64,000 nucleotides of DNA from Neotabrizicola shimadae (GTDB lineage Bacteria; Pseudomonadota; Alphaproteobacteria; Rhodobacterales; Rhodobacteraceae): contig NZ_CP069370.1 in NCBI RefSeq assembly GCF_019623905.1, positions 1,116,001 to 1,180,000 on the forward strand. Reading direction: 5' to 3'. A model generated the notes under the pieces. The model worked only from the letters and a program-made list of their open reading frames with translations, searched no databases and had not been told where the DNA came from. Shown here piece by piece: positions 56,663 through 64,000 of this stretch (position 1 is the stretch's first letter; every line of letters begins with the position of its first letter). A program made the translations under genes and the position numbers.

Positions 56663-58480
56663 TCACTCCTTGCGGCTGTCCCGCTTCCGCTCATGCGGGT
56701 CCAGAAGCCGCTTGCGCAGCCGGATGATCTTGGGTGTGACCTCGACCAGTTCATCGTCGTCGATATAGGCGATGGCCTCTTCCAGGCTCATCTTGACATG
56801 CGGGGTCAGCCGCACCGCCTCGTCCGTGCCAGAGGCCCGCACGTTGGTCAGCTTCTTGCCCTTCAGCGGGTTCACTTCCAGGTCGTTGTCCCGGCTGTGC
56901 TCGCCGATGATCATGCCCTCGTAAACCTGCTCCTGCGGGCCAATGAACATGCGGCCCCGGTCTTCCAGGTTCCACAGCGCATAGGCCACCGATACCCCGT
57001 TCTCGGTCGAGATCAGCACACCCTGACGACGCCCCTGGATCGGCCCCTTGTGCGGCACCCAGCCGTGGAAGATCCGGTTCAGCACGCCCGTGCCCCGCGT
57101 GTCGGTCAGGAACTGGCCCTGATACCCGATCAACCCGCGCGAGGGCACATGGGCGATGATCCGGGTCTTGCCCACGCCTGCGGGCTTCATCTCGACCAGA
57201 TCGCCCTTCCGCTCGCCGGTCAGCTTGTCGATCACGGCGCCCGAGTAATCATCGTCCACATCGACGATGACCTCTTCCACCGGCTCGTGCCGCACCCCGT
57301 CGATGTCGCGGAAGATCACGCGGGGACGGCTGATCGAAAGCTCGAACCCCTCACGGCGCATGTTCTCGATCAGGACGCCCATCTGAAGCTCGCCGCGGCC
57401 CGAAACCTCGAACGCCTCGCCGCCGGGCGTGTCGGCGATCTTGATGGCGACGTTCTGCTCGGCTTCCTTCATCAGCCGGTCACGGATCACGCGCGACTGC
57501 ACCTTGGTTCCGTCACGTCCCGCCAGCGGGCTGTCGTTTATGCCGAAGGTCACGGTGATGGTCGGCGGGTCGATCGGCTGCGCGGGCAGGGCGGCATCGA
57601 CCTCCAGAGCGCAAAGCGTGTCGGCCACGGTGGCCTTGGTCATTCCCGCGATGGTCACGATGTCGCCCGCCACCGCCTCGTCGATGGGCTGCTGGCCAAG
57701 GCCGCGGAAGGCGAGGATCTTCGACACCCGGAACTGTTCCAGCCGCTCGCCGTTGCGGTTCAGCGCCTTGATCGTGGTGCCGGCGGTCAGCCGGCCGGCC
57801 TCGACGCGGCCCGTCAGGATGCGGCCGATGAAAGGGTCGGCGGACAGCGTGGTCGCCAGCATCCGGAAGGGCTCGCCTTCCGAGGCGATCTGCGCCGGCG
57901 CCGGCACATGGCGCACGATCAGGTCGAACAGCGCCGACAGGTCCTTGCGCGGCCCGTCCAGTTCCATGTCGGCCCAGCCGGACCGGCCAGAGGCATAGAC
58001 ATGCGGGAAGTCCAGTTGCTCGTCATTTGCGCCCAGGTTGGCGAACAGGTCGAACACCTCGTTCAGCGCCCGGTCGGGCTCGGCATCGGGCTTGTCGACC
58101 TTGTTCAGCACGACGATCGGACGCAGGCCAAGCGCCAGCGCCTTGGAGGTCACGAACTTCGTCTGCGGCATCGGGCCTTCGGCGGCATCGACCAGCAGGC
58201 AGACACCGTCCACCATGCTCAGGATCCGCTCCACCTCGCCGCCGAAATCGGCGTGGCCGGGGGTGTCGACGATGTTGATGCGCGTGCCATTCCATTCGAC
58301 GCTCGTGCACTTCGCCAGGATCGTGATGCCCCGCTCGCGCTCGATGTCGTTCGAGTCCATGGCGCGTTCGGAAACGGCCTGGCCTTCGCGGAAGGCGCCC
58401 GACTGCTTCAGCAGTTCATCGACGAGGGTGGTCTTGCCATGGTCGACATGCGCGATGATGGCGATGTTGCGAAGCTCCAT
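56663..58480 (-). CDS. typA: Ribosome-binding GTPase TypA/BipA
   Basis: 605 residues from ATG 58480 (canonical [19 protein letters not shown] start; an upstream in-frame ATG at 58498 is possible). A translational GTPase that binds 70S ribosomes and is needed for stress and cold growth. G1 [10 protein letters not shown]2 region ERERGITI, G3 DTPGHADF, G4 LNKVDKPDA. Then domain II ([20 protein letters not shown]), domain III/V and a C-terminal BipA-specific domain with [18 protein letters not shown]. The repeat element copy 3 starts at its stop codon. Confidence 0.97.
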   Translation of the reverse strand: MELRNIAIIAHVDHGKTTLVDELLKQSGAFREGQAVSERAMDSNDIERERGITILAKCTSVEWNGTRINIVDTPGHADFGGEVERILSMVDGVCLLVDAAEGPMPQTKFVTSKALALGLRPIVVLNKVDKPDAEPDRALNEVFDLFANLGANDEQLDFPHVYASGRSGWADMELDGPRKDLSALFDLIVRHVPAPAQIASEGEPFRMLATTLSADPFIGRILTGRVEAGRLTAGTTIKALNRNGERLEQFRVSKILAFRGLGQQPIDEAVAGDIVTIAGMTKATVADTLCALEVDAALPAQPIDPPTITVTFGINDSPLAGRDGTKVQSRVIRDRLMKEAEQNVAIKIADTPGGEAFEVSGRGELQMGVLIENMRREGFELSISRPRVIFRDIDGVRHEPVEEVIVDVDDDYSGAVIDKLTGERKGDLVEMKPAGVGKTRIIAHVPSRGLIGYQGQFLTDTRGTGVLNRIFHGWVPHKGPIQGRRQGVLISTENGVSVAYALWNLEDRGRMFIGPQEQVYEGMIIGEHSRDNDLEVNPLKGKKLTNVRASGTDEAVRLTPHVKMSLEEAIAYIDDDELVEVTPKIIRLRKRLLDPHERKRDSRKE

Positions 58481-58569
58481 CGGGGAGGTCTCTTTCATCC
58501 TGTGCGGTTGCGCGCGGCACTAGCGCAAGGCCGGGCAAAAGGCCAGCGGAACCTTGCGGCGGTGCAGAA

Positions 58570-59181
58570 TCAGGTCGCGATATAGCGGTCGCGCCGGTGG
58601 TTGAAGGTGATGACGAGGTTCAGCACCACCGCCCCAAGCACCGACCACATCACGCGCTCGACCGGAAACAGCAACAGCGCCAGCGAGAAGATGATGGCAT
58701 CCGCGATCAGTTGCACATAACCCGCCCGGAACCCGAACCGGTCCTGCGCCAGAAGCGCCAACACGCCAAGCCCACCCAGGCTGCCATTGTGCCGGAACAG
58801 CGCCAGCAGGCCCATGCCGGTCAGGCTGCCAAAGATCACGGCCCCAAGCGCGGGCGACAGGTGCGAAATGGCGAAATGGGCCGGAAGGAACCCGGTCAGA
58901 AGCGAAACCGAGGTGACAGAGATCAGGGATTTCACCGTGAACTCGGTCCCCAGGCGCTTCCAGGCGAGCGCGTAGAACGGCAGGTTGATGACGAAGAACA
59001 CCGCGCCGAAGGACCAGCCGGTCAGATAGGACAGGATCACCGCGATGCCCGCCGTCTGCCCGGTGATCAGGCCGACCTGGGTCAGCACATGCAGGCCAAG
59101 CGCGGAAAAGAAGATGCCCAGGGCCATGCCCTGCACATCGTCCAGCCTGGAATGTTTCACGGTTGCGTTCGTATCGGCCAT
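58570..59181 (-). CDS. YitT-family membrane protein
   Basis: 203 residues from ATG 59181. About five transmembrane helices: MALGIFFSALGLHVLTQVGL, SFGAVFFVINLPFYALAW, SLISVTSVSLLTGFLP, LGAVIFGSLTGMGLLALF and IIFSLALLLFPVERVMWSVL. The pattern, including GLITGQTAGIAVILSYL, matches the YitT family of unknown function found in many bacteria. Upstream of typA on the map but downstream of icd's terminator; it is transcribed leftward toward typA with a 90-base gap to the typA start. Confidence 0.83.
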   Translation of the reverse strand: MADTNATVKHSRLDDVQGMALGIFFSALGLHVLTQVGLITGQTAGIAVILSYLTGWSFGAVFFVINLPFYALAWKRLGTEFTVKSLISVTSVSLLTGFLPAHFAISHLSPALGAVIFGSLTGMGLLALFRHNGSLGGLGVLALLAQDRFGFRAGYVQLIADAIIFSLALLLFPVERVMWSVLGAVVLNLVITFNHRRDRYIAT

Positions 59182-59260
59182 GCGCCGGGGGTGCCACAAC
59201 AGGCCAACTAAGTCAAAGGTGCTGACCTGATTTGGCGGCCGCGGTGCCGGCATCGCACAG

Positions 59261-59289
59261 AAAAGGGGCCGAAGACGGCTTCGGCCCCT
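59261..59289 (-). terminator. Intrinsic terminator after icd
   Basis: Read leftward from the icd stop: AGGGGCCGAAG, loop CCGT, CTTCGGCCCCT, then TTTTCT. A perfect 11-bp stem with a T run. Confidence 0.88.
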
Positions 59290-59309
59290 CTCATTCGCTC
59301 AAACCCCGA

Positions 59310-60524
59310 TCAGGCGGCCAGCGCCTTGTTCAGGTATTCGTCCACCTTTTCCAGATAGCCCATGGTGGTCAGCCACTTCTGGTCCGGCCCGACCAGCAGC
59401 GCCAGGTCCTTGGTCATGTAGCCGTCCTCCACGGTCTGCACGCAGACCTTTTCCAGCGTGGTGGCAAAGCGCATCAGCGCCTCGTTGCCGTCCAGCTTGG
59501 CGCGGTGCTTCAGGCCGCCGGTCCAGGCGAAGATCGAGGCGACCGAGTTCGTGGAGGTCGCCTTGCCCTTCTGGTGCTCGCGGTAGTGGCGGGTCACTGT
59601 GCCGTGCGCCGCCTCGGCCTCGACGATCTTGCCATCGGGCGTCATCAGCACCGAGGTCATCAGCCCAAGCGAACCGAAGCCCTGCGCCACCGTGTCGGAC
59701 TGCACGTCGCCGTCATAGTTCTTGCAGGCCCAGACATAGCCGCCCGACCATTTCAGCGCCGAGGCCACCATGTCGTCGATCAGGCGGTGTTCATAGGTGA
59801 TGCCGGCAGCCTTGAACTGATCGGCGAATTCCTCGTCGAAGACCTTCTGGAACAGGTCCTTGAAGCGGCCGTCATAGGCCTTGAGGATGGTGTTCTTGGT
59901 CGAAAGATAGACCGGCCAGCCCTTCATGAGGCCATAGTTCATGGACGACCGGGCGAAGTCCATGATCGACTGGTCCAAGTTGTACATGCCCATGACCACG
60001 CCCGCACCGGGGGCCTTGAACACTTCCTTCTCGATCACCGTGCCGTCTTCGCCCACGTATTTCAGCGTCAGCACACCCTTGCCGGGAAAGCGGAAATCGG
60101 TGGCCTTGTACTGGTCGCCAAAGGCGTGACGGCCCACGACGATGGGCTTGGTCCAGCCCGGCACCAGGCGCGGCACGTTCTTGCAGATGATCGGCTCGCG
60201 GAAGATCACGCCGCCCAGGATGTTGCGGATCGTGCCGTTCGGCGACTTCCACATTTCCTTCAGGCCGAATTCCTCGACACGCGCTTCGTCGGGGGTGATC
60301 GTGGCGCATTTCACCGCGACGCCGACTTCCTTGGTCTTCATCGCGGCGTCGATGGTGATCTGGTCGTTGGTGCGGTCACGCTCCTCGATGCCCAGATCGT
60401 AGTACAGAAGATCAACGTCGAGATAGGGCAGGATCAGTTTCTTCTTGATGAAGTCCCAGATGATCCGGGTCATCTCGTCGCCGTCCATCTCGACGATGGG
60501 ATTGGCTACCTTGATCTTCGACAT
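59310..60524 (-). CDS. icd: NADP-dependent isocitrate dehydrogenase
   Basis: 404 residues from ATG 60524. Oxidative decarboxylation of isocitrate to 2-oxoglutarate in the TCA cycle, of the eukaryote-like homodimeric type common in alphaproteobacteria. Seen: [19 protein letters not shown] near the start, the substrate loop [13 protein letters not shown], and the metal/substrate motif [21 protein letters not shown] near residue 270. The open frame continues to 60563 without protein-like content. A terminator follows. Confidence 0.96.
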   Translation of the reverse strand: MSKIKVANPIVEMDGDEMTRIIWDFIKKKLILPYLDVDLLYYDLGIEERDRTNDQITIDAAMKTKEVGVAVKCATITPDEARVEEFGLKEMWKSPNGTIRNILGGVIFREPIICKNVPRLVPGWTKPIVVGRHAFGDQYKATDFRFPGKGVLTLKYVGEDGTVIEKEVFKAPGAGVVMGMYNLDQSIMDFARSSMNYGLMKGWPVYLSTKNTILKAYDGRFKDLFQKVFDEEFADQFKAAGITYEHRLIDDMVASALKWSGGYVWACKNYDGDVQSDTVAQGFGSLGLMTSVLMTPDGKIVEAEAAHGTVTRHYREHQKGKATSTNSVASIFAWTGGLKHRAKLDGNEALMRFATTLEKVCVQTVEDGYMTKDLALLVGPDQKWLTTMGYLEKVDEYLNKALAA

Positions 60525-60629
60525 TGGGGCGCCTCGCATTGGGGATTCGGATGGATGCTGCATAGCGGAAACCGCCCTGCCGCGAAAGATGGTATGCGAC
60601 GGTATACAGAATTGTCGCAGCCCGCAGGC

Positions 60630-61214
60630 TTACCCGAACCAGGGCCGCACCTTGCACCGCACCCAGTCCCACAGACGCGGTGCGCCGCGGGCGATCTTCA
60701 CGCCGACACGGCTTTCCAGCTGGTCGAAGGTCACGTCATAGGTGGCCCAGGTGCCTCCGCCGCAGGCGAGGTTCTGCATTACCGGCTGCACCCGGTCGAG
60801 GCTCTTGGCAAAGACCGCGTCCGGGGTCTCGGCAGCCTCGAACTCTTCCCACAGCGCGCGAAGATCGTCACGCAAGTCACCGGGAAGCAGCCCGAAGATG
60901 CGTTCGGCGGCCCGTGCCTCGGCAGCCTGCGTCTCGGCACTGCCATGGGCGGTGCCGTTCTGCGAATGGATCGGCACGTCGCCCACGTCGATCTCGACCA
61001 GGTCATGCAGCAAGAGCATGCGGATCACCCGGTCGATGTTCACGCCCGGACCCGCCTGATCGGCCAGCACCAGCGCGTAAAGCGCCAGGTGCCAGGAATG
61101 CTCGCCCGAATTCTCGGGCCGCGATGCGTCGCAAAGCGTCGTTGCGCGCAGCACAGATTTCAGCCGGTCGGCCTCGTTCAGAAAGGCGAATTGCGCCTCC
61201 AGCCGGTCGGTCAA
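60630..61214 (-). CDS. HD-domain phosphohydrolase (YfbR-like)
   Basis: 194 residues. HD superfamily metal phosphohydrolase: histidine in SGEHSWHLALYALVL (about residue 40), the HD pair in MLLLHDLVEIDVGD (about residue 70) and a later aspartate in AKSLDRVQPVMQNL. Relatives remove the 5' phosphate from deoxynucleotides. Starts with ATGA overlap on the previous small gene, so co-translated with it and probably with the alpha/beta hydrolase upstream. Confidence 0.88.
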   Translation of the reverse strand: MTDRLEAQFAFLNEADRLKSVLRATTLCDASRPENSGEHSWHLALYALVLADQAGPGVNIDRVIRMLLLHDLVEIDVGDVPIHSQNGTAHGSAETQAAEARAAERIFGLLPGDLRDDLRALWEEFEAAETPDAVFAKSLDRVQPVMQNLACGGGTWATYDVTFDQLESRVGVKIARGAPRLWDWVRCKVRPWFG

Positions 61215-61474
61215 TGGCCCGATCCGTAATCCTTCGGCGCTTCGGGGCCGCTGCCGCCCTCGCGCTTGGCCTTGACCGCTTCCTGAAAGAACAGCCGCGC
61301 CCGCTGTTCCGCCAAACGGATGCGGATCGAGGTCATGAAGGCCTCCTGAAGCGTGGGCGAGGCCGCGCCGATCACGCGGCTGACCTTTTCATAGAACCGG
61401 TCGTCACCCAGTTCGGGCTGCGCCGCGATCACGTCGCGGGCCAGTTCGTCGGCAAGATCCTCGATGAAGCCCAT
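61211..61474 (-). CDS. Small helical protein of unknown function
   Basis: 87 residues, highly charged and predicted all-helical (MGFIEDLADELARDVIAAQP, LAEQRARLFFQEAVKAKREG). No signal, membrane segment or known motif was recognised. Its end overlaps the HD gene start by 4 bases (TCAT), and it begins 3 bases after the alpha/beta hydrolase stop, so it sits inside a tight three-gene operon; that context, not homology, makes it credible as a gene. Confidence 0.75.
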   Translation of the reverse strand: MGFIEDLADELARDVIAAQPELGDDRFYEKVSRVIGAASPTLQEAFMTSIRIRLAEQRARLFFQEAVKAKREGGSGPEAPKDYGSGH

Positions 61475-61477
61475 GGC

Positions 61478-62137
61478 TTACCGCGTCGTTTCGCCCATGC
61501 GGCGGCGGACATAGTCCGACACCGTGTCGATCATCGGCTTCATGTGGGCTTCCTCGTCCTTGAAGAAGTGATCCGCACCCTCGATCTCGGTATGGGTAAT
61601 CGTGATGCCCTTCTGCTCATGCAGCTTGGCCACCAGCGACTTGGTGTCCTTGGGCGGTGCCACGCGGTCGGCCGTGCCATTGATGATCAGCCCGGACGAA
61701 GGGCAGGGCGCCAGGAACGAGAAGTCATACAGGTTCGCGGGCGGCGCAACCGAGATGAAGCCGGTGATCTCGGGCCGGCGCATAAGAAGCTGCATCCCGA
61801 CCCAGGCGCCAAAGGAAAATCCCGCCACCCAGCAATGCTTGGCGTTCTGGTTCATCGACTGCAGGTAATCCAGCGCCGAGGCGGCATCGGAAAGTTCGCC
61901 GATGCCCTGGTCATACTCGCCCTGGCTGCGCCCCACGCCGCGGAAATTGAACCGCAGCACGGTGAAGCCCAGGTTATAGAAGGCATAGTGCAGATTGTAG
62001 ACGACCTTGTTGTTCATCGTGCCGCCGTACAGCGGGTGCGGATGCAGCACGATGGCAATGGGGGCGTCCTTGTCCTTCTGCGGATGGTAACGTCCTTCAA
62101 GCCGACCCTCGGGGCCTGCAAAGATCACTTCGGGCAT
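61478..62137 (-). CDS. Alpha/beta hydrolase
   Basis: 219 residues from ATG 62137. Alpha/beta hydrolase fold with HPHPLYGGTMNNKVV near the N-terminus, the nucleophile elbow GFSFGAWVG (serine at about residue 108), aspartate near NGTADRVAPP and histidine in EGADHFF. The HPHPxxGGTM start is shared by small serine hydrolases with esterase or dienelactone-type activity; the real substrate is unknown. Divergent from iscR, and first gene of the operon with the small helical protein and HD hydrolase. Confidence 0.9.
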   Translation of the reverse strand: MPEVIFAGPEGRLEGRYHPQKDKDAPIAIVLHPHPLYGGTMNNKVVYNLHYAFYNLGFTVLRFNFRGVGRSQGEYDQGIGELSDAASALDYLQSMNQNAKHCWVAGFSFGAWVGMQLLMRRPEITGFISVAPPANLYDFSFLAPCPSSGLIINGTADRVAPPKDTKSLVAKLHEQKGITITHTEIEGADHFFKDEEAHMKPMIDTVSDYVRRRMGETTR

Positions 62138-62171
62138 CGTCGTCCTGACCTGTAAGCTGGGCCCGCGATTG

Positions 62172-62209
62172 TTGACTCTTTCGCTTGCCCAATCTAGAAC
62201 CGTTCTAAG
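62172..62209 (+). promoter_or_regulatory. iscR promoter with overlapping Irr-type ICE box
   Basis: -35 TTGACT (62172-62177), 17-base spacer, -10 TAGAAC (62195-62200). The sequence TCTAGAACCGTTCTAAG (62193-62209) matches the Irr iron-control element TTTAGAA-N3-TTCTAAA at all but two flanking bases and covers the -10. This suggests repression when Irr binds. It lies 82 bases before the iscR start. Irr is not in the window, so the assignment rests on the motif. Confidence 0.75.
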
Positions 62210-62290
62210 GGCGGCGGCGCCGTCCAAAGGCTGGGCTTCAGGTAATGGCCCCGGCCTTGTGCGTCAATGGAAATGGCGGGGCGGGTCGCA

Positions 62291-62752
62291 ATGAAACTCT
62301 CTACCAAGGGGCGTTACGCAATGGTCGCCCTCGCCGATCTGGCCCTGGCAAGGGGCGAGGATCTGGTTTCGCTCGCCGAAATTGCCAAGCGCCAGGACAT
62401 TTCGCTTCCTTATCTGGAGCAGCTTTTCGTGAAACTGCGCCGCGCGGGCCTGGTCGAGGCGGTGCGCGGGCCGGGCGGCGGCTACAAGTTGGCGAAAAGT
62501 CCGGACGCCATCCGCATCTCCGAAGTGATGGAGGCGGTCGAGGAAACCGTGGATGCCATGCACACCGGGGCAGGGGCCAGCGGGGCGGTTTCGGGCACGC
62601 GGGCGCAATCGCTGACCAACCGGCTGTGGGAAGGCTTGTCGGCCCATGTCTATGTTTTCCTGCACCAGACGCGCCTGTCCGATGTGATCCGCAACGAAAT
62701 GCACCCCTGTCCGGCTGTTCCCGCGCTGTTCCGCGTGGTGGATGAGGAATGA
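62291..62752 (+). CDS. iscR: Rrf2-family iron-sulfur regulator IscR
   Basis: 153 residues from ATG 62291. Winged-helix Rrf2 regulator: MKLSTKGRYAMVALADLALA, then LAEIAKRQDISLPYLEQLFV and LVEAVRGPGGGYKLAKSP. E. coli IscR binds a [2Fe-2S] cluster with three cysteines near residues 92-104. Here that stretch has none, and the only cysteine is residue 140 (NEMHPCPAV). A one-cysteine IscR is the form reported from Rhodobacter sphaeroides, where it represses iron-sulfur genes. Its stop overlaps the cysteine desulfurase start by 4 bases (ATGA). Confidence 0.93.
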   Translation: MKLSTKGRYAMVALADLALARGEDLVSLAEIAKRQDISLPYLEQLFVKLRRAGLVEAVRGPGGGYKLAKSPDAIRISEVMEAVEETVDAMHTGAGASGAVSGTRAQSLTNRLWEGLSAHVYVFLHQTRLSDVIRNEMHPCPAVPALFRVVDEE

Positions 62753-63795
62753 CCAGCCGCACCTACCTTGACTGGAACGCCACGGCGCCCCTTCGGCCCG
62801 AGGCGCGCGCGGCCATGGCGGCGGCGATGGATGTCTTGGGCAATCCCTCTTCGGTCCATGCCGAGGGGCGGGCGGCCAAGGCGCTGATGGAACGCGCCCG
62901 GTCCGACATCGCCACGGCGCTTGGCGCCGACGGGGCCGATATCGTCTTCACGTCGGGCGCGACCGAGGCGGCCGCGCTGGCCTGCGCCGGGCGCGGCCTG
63001 TCCTGCGCGGCGGTCGAGCACGATGCCGTCGCCGCCTGGTGCGCTGCCGGCCTGCCGGTCGATGCGCAGGGCAGGGTGGCGGTCGACGATCCGGCGCGCA
63101 CGGCCTTGCAACTGGCCAACTCCGAAACCGGGGTGGTGCAGGACCTGCCCGATGGCCTCGCCGTCAGCGACCTGACCCAGGCCTTCGGCAAGCTGCCGTT
63201 CGCTTTCAACTGGCTGGGCTGTCAGGCGGGGCTGGTCTCCGCGCACAAGCTGGGCGGGCCAAAGGGCGTGGGGGCGCTTGTGCTTCGCCGCGGCATCGAC
63301 CTGCCGGCTCAGCTGAAGGGCGGCGGGCAGGAAATGGGCCGACGCGCCGGAACCGAAAACCTGATCGGCATCGCAGGCTTTGCCGCCGCCGCCTCGGCCG
63401 CGTCGCGCGACCTGGCCGATGGGGTCTGGGATCGGGTGGCCCAAATTAGAAATATTCTAGAATCGGCATTGTCGGCGGCCGATTTGGGGACTATTTCGGT
63501 CGGAAATGCCGGGCCGCGCCTGCCGAACACGCTTTGCCTGATTGCTCCGGGCTGGAAGGGCGAGACGCAGGTGATGGCCATGGATCTGGCCGGTTTCGCC
63601 ATATCGGCGGGCTCGGCCTGCTCCAGCGGCAAGGTGCGCGCCAGCCGGGTGCTGCGCGCGATGGGGTATGGCGAGGCCGAGGCGGGGCAGGCGATCCGCG
63701 TCTCGATCGGGCCATCGACGACCGAGGAAGAAGTCCTGCGCTTCGCCGAGGTCTGGACAGCTGCCTGCCGCAAGGCGCGCGCGCGGGCGGCATGA
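62749..63795 (+). CDS. Cysteine desulfurase (NifS/IscS-like)
   Basis: 348 residues. PLP enzyme that takes sulfur from cysteine for iron-sulfur cluster assembly. PLP lysine in SAHKLGGPKG (residue 167), an N-terminal NATAPLRPEAR, and the catalytic cysteine in SAGSACSSGKV (residue 291), which fits NifS/IscS class I. Short compared with E. coli IscS (404). Starts inside the iscR stop and lies 22 bases before sufB, so it is in the iscR-suf operon. A second ICE-like box lies inside it at 63445-63461. Confidence 0.94.
   Translation: MTSRTYLDWNATAPLRPEARAAMAAAMDVLGNPSSVHAEGRAAKALMERARSDIATALGADGADIVFTSGATEAAALACAGRGLSCAAVEHDAVAAWCAAGLPVDAQGRVAVDDPARTALQLANSETGVVQDLPDGLAVSDLTQAFGKLPFAFNWLGCQAGLVSAHKLGGPKGVGALVLRRGIDLPAQLKGGGQEMGRRAGTENLIGIAGFAAAASAASRDLADGVWDRVAQIRNILESALSAADLGTISVGNAGPRLPNTLCLIAPGWKGETQVMAMDLAGFAISAGSACSSGKVRASRVLRAMGYGEAEAGQAIRVSIGPSTTEEEVLRFAEVWTAACRKARARAA
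63445..63461 (+). promoter_or_regulatory. ICE-like box inside the cysteine desulfurase gene
   Basis: ATTAGAAATATTCTAGA matches TTTAGAA-N3-TTCTAAA except for two flanking bases. It is an AT-rich island in a GC-rich gene (codons 232-238) and lies 357 bases before sufB. It could mark an internal iron-controlled promoter or a second repressor site. Chance is possible, because a single coding stretch could produce the dyad. Confidence 0.4.
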
Positions 63796-63817
63796 GACAG
63801 GAACGGGAGTAGGGCCA

Positions 63818-64000
63818 ATGGCTGCACTGGAAACCGAACTGCGCGACGGCGTCGATCGCGAGACGATCGAAACCGTGCAGGCCATGGCCGGCAAGTACAA
63901 GTACGGCTGGGAAACCCAGATCGAGACGGAATACGCGCCCAAGGGCCTGAACGAGGACATCGTGCGCCTCATCAGCCAGAAGAACGGCGAGCCGGAATGG
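63818..64000 (+). CDS. sufB: Fe-S assembly scaffold protein SufB (3' end outside window)
   Basis: First 61 codons only; the frame runs off the right edge. The sequence (MAALETELRDGVDRETIETV, then AGKYKYGWETQIETEYAPKG) is the standard alphaproteobacterial SufB N-terminus, with the KYKYGW motif. SufB forms the SufBCD scaffold that builds [Fe-S] clusters. It lies 22 bases after the desulfurase stop, as the third visible gene of the iscR-suf operon. An ICE-like box lies 357 bases upstream, inside the previous gene. Confidence 0.93.
   Translation, partial: MAALETELRDGVDRETIETVQAMAGKYKYGWETQIETEYAPKGLNEDIVRLISQKNGEPEW

Noticed and set aside
56600-58585. Long plus-strand frame opposite typA (and similar antisense frames opposite parE, alaS, icd, guaB, lon and the RTX gene)
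   Set aside because: Each is a shadow of a well-identified gene on the other strand; composition is low-complexity His/Arg/Asp/Leu and start sites lack ribosome-binding sequence.

Overview
The window looks like a chromosomal segment of an alphaproteobacterium of the Rhodobacterales (Rhodobacter/Paracoccus-like). The DNA is GC-rich. It carries a CckA phosphorelay kinase, an IscR whose sequence contains one cysteine, Irr-type and TGA-N9-TCA iron boxes, and a direct-repeat (GAAC-N7-GAAC) LexA box at recA. I saw no rRNA, tRNA, CRISPR, insertion sequence or prophage. Almost all of it is housekeeping and regulatory genes packed in short operons.

Layout. 1-5 kb: the 5' part of lon with a heat-shock-like promoter, a membrane-anchored Mrr-like protein, tgt, an acetyltransferase and an HNH nuclease. 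5.5-9.4 kb: zwf-pgl-pgi sugar-phosphate operon behind a perfect LacI-type palindrome. 9.4-14 kb: VIT-like protein, FAD oxidoreductase, GAP-like transporter, metallophosphoesterase and lipid kinase. 14.2-18.7 kb: TetR and LysR regulators, murI, a secreted phosphatase, an SH3-domain protein and an unknown protein. 18.9-26.3 kb: complete phosphate module phoR-[Pho box]-pstSCAB-phoU-phoB. 26.3-33.3 kb: FUSC and CYTH-like proteins, nucleoside hydrolase, amine oxidase, iron-binding ABC protein behind two tandem iron operators, mazG and an M20 hydrolase. 33.3-36 kb: an 891-residue RTX protein of four ~183-residue modules. 36.1-46.7 kb: parE, a phd-doc toxin-antitoxin pair, epimerase, PhyH oxygenase, TDT transporter, glutamine amidotransferase, guaB, VOC, SDR and RsmB-like methyltransferase. 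46.7-56.4 kb: cckA with a CtrA box, sulfotransferase, recA, alaS, DUF1330, a class II amidotransferase behind a near-perfect Pho box, and a LuxR-type regulator. 56.6-64 kb: typA, YitT, icd, HD phosphohydrolase, alpha/beta hydrolase, then iscR-desulfurase-sufB (cut by the edge).

The most unusual signal is a 74-nt element that aligns without gaps in three copies. Each begins at the stop codon of an unrelated gene: the TetR regulator (14.3 kb), phoB (26.2 kb) and typA (56.6 kb). It opens with the palindrome GCGTCCGAGCTCGGACGC, has a conserved AATCAAT-type middle, and ends with TTAA-N7-TTAA at a fixed distance. The last block has the spacing of a CtrA site. The TetR gene and phoB also share a strong CGG/GGG codon bias. 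This looks like an uncharacterised 3'-UTR element (structured RNA tail, terminator family or protein-binding site).

Regulatory wiring is unusually readable. PhoB likely controls pst and perhaps the class II amidotransferase. Iron controls the ABC importer and, through ICE-like boxes, the iscR-suf operon, including one box inside the desulfurase gene. A CtrA site sits just ahead of cckA, which would close a feedback loop on the CckA-ChpT-CtrA phosphorelay.
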